Origin: Paenibacillus sp. P25
Lineage (GTDB): Bacteria > Bacillota > Bacilli > Paenibacillales > NBRC-103111
NCBI GenBank assembly: GCA_024704175.1
Contig: CP085629.1
Location: forward strand, 3,410,001 to 3,474,000
Direction of reading: 5' to 3'
Length of the DNA stretch: 64,000 bases
Shown: piece by piece, positions 60,708-64,000 of the stretch
Layout of the letters: each line of letters begins with the position of its first letter
How positions within the stretch are numbered: the first letter of the stretch is position 1
The notes under the pieces: model-generated
Told to the model about the DNA's origin: nothing
The model's input: only the letters and a program-made list of their open reading frames with translations
Databases searched by the model: none
Program-made: the position numbers and the translations under genes

Positions 60708-60780
60708 GTTTCCCGCCATCGGATTCAGGAGGAACCGTCTGAAGAAACCAAGTAAAAAGAATTTAAGGAGAGTGAACCTT

Positions 60781-62127
60781 ATGAGCCGACCGTACCGTCA
60801 AATGCGCCTGGGAGCGTTCTTTATGATTCCGGGCCATCACGTAGCCGCCTGGCGTTATCCGGACGCCGCCGCCGAAGAAATCATGAGCCTCCGCTTCTAT
60901 AAGAAGCTGGCGCAAACGGCCGAACGGGGCAAATTCGATATGATCTTTTTGGCGGACGGATACGCCGTTAACGAACGCTTCCCTTCCGCCGTACAGCATG
61001 CCGTACATACCCGGTTCGAGCCGTTCACGCTGCTCTCCGCCCTGGCGGGCGCCACCGAACACATCGGGCTGGCCGCAACGGTATCCACGACATATAACGA
61101 ACCGTTCCATGTCGCCCGCAAATTCGCTTCCCTCGATCATCTGAGCGGAGGGCGTGCCGGTTGGAATGTCGTCACTTCGAGCAGCGAGGCCGAAGCGCAT
61201 AATTTCGGCAGGGAAGACCATCTGAAGCATGAGCTGCGCTACGAACGGGCCCGGGAATTCGTAGATGTCGTGCAGGGTCTGTGGGACAGCTGGGACGAAG
61301 ATGCGCTTATTATCGACAAATCGTCCGGCCTATTCCTCGATCGCGAGAAGGTGCGTCCGCTGCATCATAAAGGAAAATGGTTCTCCGTACGCGGACCGCT
61401 GAACATCGCCCGCCCGCCTCAAGGGCACCCGGTCATCATCCAGGCGGGCTCTTCGGAAGCCGGGAAGGAGCTGGCCGCCGGAACCGCCGAGGTCATCTTC
61501 ACCGCTTGGCAGACATTAGTCGAAGCGCAGGCGTTCTACCGGGACGTGAAAGGCCGCCTCGCCAAGTTCGGCCGCGATTCCGATGATTTAAAGATCATGC
61601 CCGGCGTCTTTCCAATCATCGGCCGTACGGAAGCCGAAGCGGAGGAAAAACGGGCGCTCCTCCGGGAACTGATCCCGCCGGCCGCCGGGGTAGCCCTCTT
61701 GTCCGCGCTGATCAGCTACGACCTGTCGGGATACCCTGTCGACGGACCGCTTCCCGAGCTTCCTGAGCTGAAGGACATCAATGGAAATAAGAGCCGTTTC
61801 CAGTCGCTGAAGGACTTGGCCGAACGCGATCATCTGACGATCCGCGGCCTCTACGAGCGCATCGCCGGCGCCCGCGGTCACCGGGAAATTCACGGTACGC
61901 CGGAACAAATCGCCGATCAGCTCGAAGATTGGTTCGTTCATGACGCCGCCGACGGCTTTAACATCATGCCGCCCTATTTGCCCGGAGGGCTTGAAGACTT
62001 CGTGGAGCTCGTAGTGCCGGAGCTTCAAAAGCGCGGCTTGTTCCGAACCGAGTACACCGGCCGCACCCTGCGCGATCACTTGGGACTTCGGCGTCCCGCG
62101 AACCGTTTCTCCAAGGTGCTCCATTAA
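60781..62127 (+). CDS. LLM-class FMN-dependent monooxygenase (NtaA/SnaA/DszA family)
   Basis: Intact 448-residue flavin monooxygenase subunit that uses FMNH2 from a separate reductase. Family segments: RLGAFFMIPGHHVAAWRYPD, GKFDMIFLADGYAV, EHIGLAATVSTTYNEPFHVA, GRAGWNVVTSSSEAEAHNFG and HPVIIQAGSSEAGKELAA. Such enzymes act on sulfonated, chelating or sulfur compounds; in Bacillus, relatives sit in sulfur-scavenging operons. Here the gene is alone, with a leader containing an operator-like palindrome and a terminator. ATG has AAGGAGAG upstream. Confidence 0.9.
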   Translation: MSRPYRQMRLGAFFMIPGHHVAAWRYPDAAAEEIMSLRFYKKLAQTAERGKFDMIFLADGYAVNERFPSAVQHAVHTRFEPFTLLSALAGATEHIGLAATVSTTYNEPFHVARKFASLDHLSGGRAGWNVVTSSSEAEAHNFGREDHLKHELRYERAREFVDVVQGLWDSWDEDALIIDKSSGLFLDREKVRPLHHKGKWFSVRGPLNIARPPQGHPVIIQAGSSEAGKELAAGTAEVIFTAWQTLVEAQAFYRDVKGRLAKFGRDSDDLKIMPGVFPIIGRTEAEAEEKRALLRELIPPAAGVALLSALISYDLSGYPVDGPLPELPELKDINGNKSRFQSLKDLAERDHLTIRGLYERIAGARGHREIHGTPEQIADQLEDWFVHDAADGFNIMPPYLPGGLEDFVELVVPELQKRGLFRTEYTGRTLRDHLGLRRPANRFSKVLH

Positions 62128-62142
62128 ACGGAAAACATGCAA

Positions 62143-62187
62143 AAGCCCTTCCCGCTCCCCATATAAGGCGGCCGGAAGGGCTTCTTT
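62143..62187. terminator. Terminator between monooxygenase and GH43 genes
   Basis: AAGCCCTTCC (62143-62152) pairs with GGAAGGGCTT (62174-62183); T-rich tail on the plus side, usable by both converging genes. Confidence 0.8.
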
Positions 62188-62209
62188 CGATGTATTTTCT
62201 ATACCGTCG

Positions 62210-63172
62210 CTATACTTCGCGAACCGAACGGCGGAAATCGGGCGTACCGTCCGGGTTCCACATCAACGTGCGGACGAACGTGTGCCGGTTCGGGTCGTAG
62301 AGCGGGTCGCCCACAATTTCTTTGTAGGTCCGCGCATGGAACACCAGCACCGCCTCCGCGTCGTCCTCCGAGCGGGTGAAGCTGTTATGGCCTGGGCCGT
62401 AAAGTCCGAGCTCCTCGTCCGTTCCGAGTACCGGTGCGTCTGATTTATTCCATGACTTCGGATCGAGCAGATCCGCGTCCTCATCCGCTTCCAGCAGTCC
62501 CATGCAGTAATTGAAATCCGTCGCGCTCGCCGAGAAGCTGATGAAGATGCGCCCGTTTCGCTTCAGAACCGCCGCTCCTTCATTGACCTTAAATCCGATG
62601 ATCTCCCAGTCGTACTCCGGGGTCGTCAGCATGACCTGCTCCCCCGCAGTGTCCACGGGTTTTCCATTTCGGAGATGTACAGATTGGAGTTGCCCGGAAT
62701 TTGCGGATCCTTCTGGGCCCAGACCAGGTACCGGACGCCGCGGTGCTCGAAGGTGGTTGCATCGAGCGCGAAGCTTTCCCAGCGGGTGCGGATTTGCCCC
62801 TTCTCCACCCATTCCCCTTCCAGCGGATTCGCCGATTCGTTCTCCAGCACGTACATCCGGTGATCGAATAACCCTTCGTTCGTCTCCGTCGTCCTCGCCG
62901 CAGCGAAGTAGATGTACCATTTGCCGCCGATCGAATGGATTTCCGGGGCCCAAATATTGGCGCTGAGCGGGCCGGTCTCATGCTTCGTCCACACGGTAAC
63001 AGGAGACGCCTCCGCCAAGCCGCCGATCGTGGAGGCGCGCCGTACCTCGATGCGGTCGTATTCCGGAACGGAGGCGGTGAAATAATAATAGCCATCCGTA
63101 TGCTTGTAAAACCCACGGGTCGGCACGCTGCTCGATCAGCGGGGTATTCAGTGACGTCTGGTTTGCTCTCAT
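62210..63172 (-). CDS. GH43 family glycosidase (alpha-L-arabinofuranosidase-like); two frameshifts
   Basis: Five-bladed propeller hydrolase of about 320 residues without signal peptide, so probably intracellular and acting on imported arabino-oligosaccharides. Catalytic Asp in QRADPWVYKHTDGYYYFTAS (~18), WAPEIHSIGGKWYIYFAA, and LGLYGPGHNSFTRSEDD, typical of arabinofuranosidase subfamilies. The frame breaks near 63100 (extra T) and at the C5 run near 62642, where one more base joins TLRGEQVMLTTPEYDWEIIG. It lies downstream of a sugar permease gene in the same direction. Confidence 0.87.
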
Positions 63173-63232
63173 GGTTACTCCTTCTCCTCTTCAAGGGATT
63201 GCCTGTATTTTTATTTCATCAGTTGCAAAGCT

Positions 63233-64000
63233 TTATCCTTTGACACCGCCCACTGTGAGCCCTGACACGAAATACCGCTGGAAGAAAATGAAGATGACCA
63301 GAATCGGCAAAATGGCAAGCACGGAGCCGGCGATCAGAATGTCGTAGTTGTTGCCGTAGGGCGTGACCAGACTGGCGAGACCGATCGGGAGCGTCATTTT
63401 CTCGCTCGATTTGATGACGATCAGCGGCCAGACGAAGCTGTTCCAGCTCGCCAGCGCCTGCAGGATGGCCATCGCGCCGAAAGCGGGAGCCATGAGCGGC
63501 ATCATGATGCGGAAGAAGATGCCGTATTCCGAGCAGCCGTCGATCCGGCCGGCATCGAGAAAGTCCTTCGGGAGGCCCGAGGCATACTGCCGGAAGAAGA
63601 AGATCGGCAGCTGGGGCCACGACGAACGGCAGAATGACACCGCTGTACGTATTGATCAGCTTAAAGGCGATCATCTGCTTATACAGCGGAAGCATGATGA
63701 TTTCCACGGGCACCATCATCACCAGCAGCACCAGCACGAAGATCAGGTTTCTGCCGCGAAAACGGTATACCGCAAGGCCATACCCGACCATGGAAGACAG
63801 CACCAGGCAGCAGACGGTGTAAACCGCGGAGATGATAATGCTGTTCCGGTACCACAGTAAATACTTCTTGGCGGAGGCCGAAAATAAAAAGGTGTAGTTG
63901 TGAAACGACAACAGCTCCGGCTGCAGCTTGACGTTAAGGCCTAAGCGGAGCAGCTCCTTCGAAGGCTTGAAGGAAGCGAGCGCCAGGCAGTAAAACGGAA
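63233..64000 (-). CDS. Carbohydrate ABC transporter permease, MalG type; 5' end outside window, one frameshift
   Basis: C-terminal ~255 residues of an inner-membrane permease. Visible: ASFKPSKELLR near the window edge, NSIIISAVYTVCCLVLSSMV, VMMVPVEIIMLPLYKQMIAF, coupling loop KDFLDAGRIDGCSEYGIFFR and C-terminus QRYFVSGLTVGGVKG. The frame breaks near 63620 and joins PFVVAPQLPIFFFRQYASG. It is followed by the GH43 gene after 60 bases, so import and cleavage are linked. Confidence 0.87.

Noticed and set aside
466..63172. Treating all frameshifted genes as pseudogenes
   Set aside because: Conservation is high on both sides of each break and the same homopolymer error type recurs across unrelated genes.
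1..64000. Prophage, plasmid origin, tRNA or rRNA genes
   Set aside because: No integrase of phage type, structural genes, replication protein or RNA-gene signature was seen.

Overview
The window looks like chromosomal DNA of a spore-forming Paenibacillaceae bacterium (Paenibacillus or a close relative). This is inferred from the fairly GC-rich composition, strong GGAGG ribosome binding sites, many lipoprotein sugar-binding proteins with LplB/LplC-type permeases, membrane-anchored AraC regulators, FIMAH-terminated secreted glycosidases, a KGG-repeat stress protein and a GerPF-like spore protein. No rRNA, tRNA or CRISPR array was seen.

An important caveat: nearly sixty apparent frameshifts were found, roughly one per 1.1 kb. 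Many are a single base missing from a run of G or C, very often four where five are needed. The flanking frames join into full-length, well-conserved proteins, so I annotate the restored genes as CDS and treat most breaks as probable sequencing errors rather than pseudogenes.

Layout. 1-8.1 kb: a partial arylamine N-acetyltransferase, a very large secreted multidomain GH43 exo-galactanase-like enzyme, an IS3-family element, and an AT-richer patch with a DHFR-like protein, bracketed by a 20-bp inverted repeat. 8.1-16.8 kb: a sugar locus with a membrane AraC regulator, two permeases, a binding lipoprotein, a GH3 NagZ-like glycosidase and a TIM-barrel isomerase. 16.9-31.4 kb: a complete reductive pyrimidine catabolism cluster (PreT/PreA, dihydropyrimidinase, two unrelated candidate ureidopropionases, omega-aminotransferase, alanine dehydrogenase, ABC importer, PucR regulator). 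31.9-34.5 kb: an AraC regulator, an orphan binding protein and a GH43 C-terminal fragment.

35.0-42.2 kb: a muropeptide recycling locus (MurQ, a BadF-type sugar kinase, an ABC importer, a serine hydrolase, an RpiR regulator). 42.3-45.1 kb: glycolate oxidase GlcF/GlcD. 45.4-49.0 kb: an oxidoreductase/TetR pair, a GerPF-like protein with a repetitive tail, an aldo/keto reductase. 49.2-54.5 kb: an AraC regulator, a Gfo/Idh/MocA dehydrogenase and a third sugar ABC system. 54.6-62.1 kb: AraC/MFS, a molybdopterin oxidoreductase, a small HELGH protein, the KGG protein and a flavin monooxygenase with an attenuator-like leader. 62.2-64.0 kb: a GH43 arabinofuranosidase-like enzyme and a truncated permease gene.

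Together the genes describe a soil or plant-associated saprophyte that degrades plant polysaccharides, recovers cell-wall sugars and scavenges pyrimidine nitrogen. The least explained items are three related intergenic sequences with foldable structure, each ending in a terminator, and the palindromes shared by the promoters of the pyrimidine cluster.
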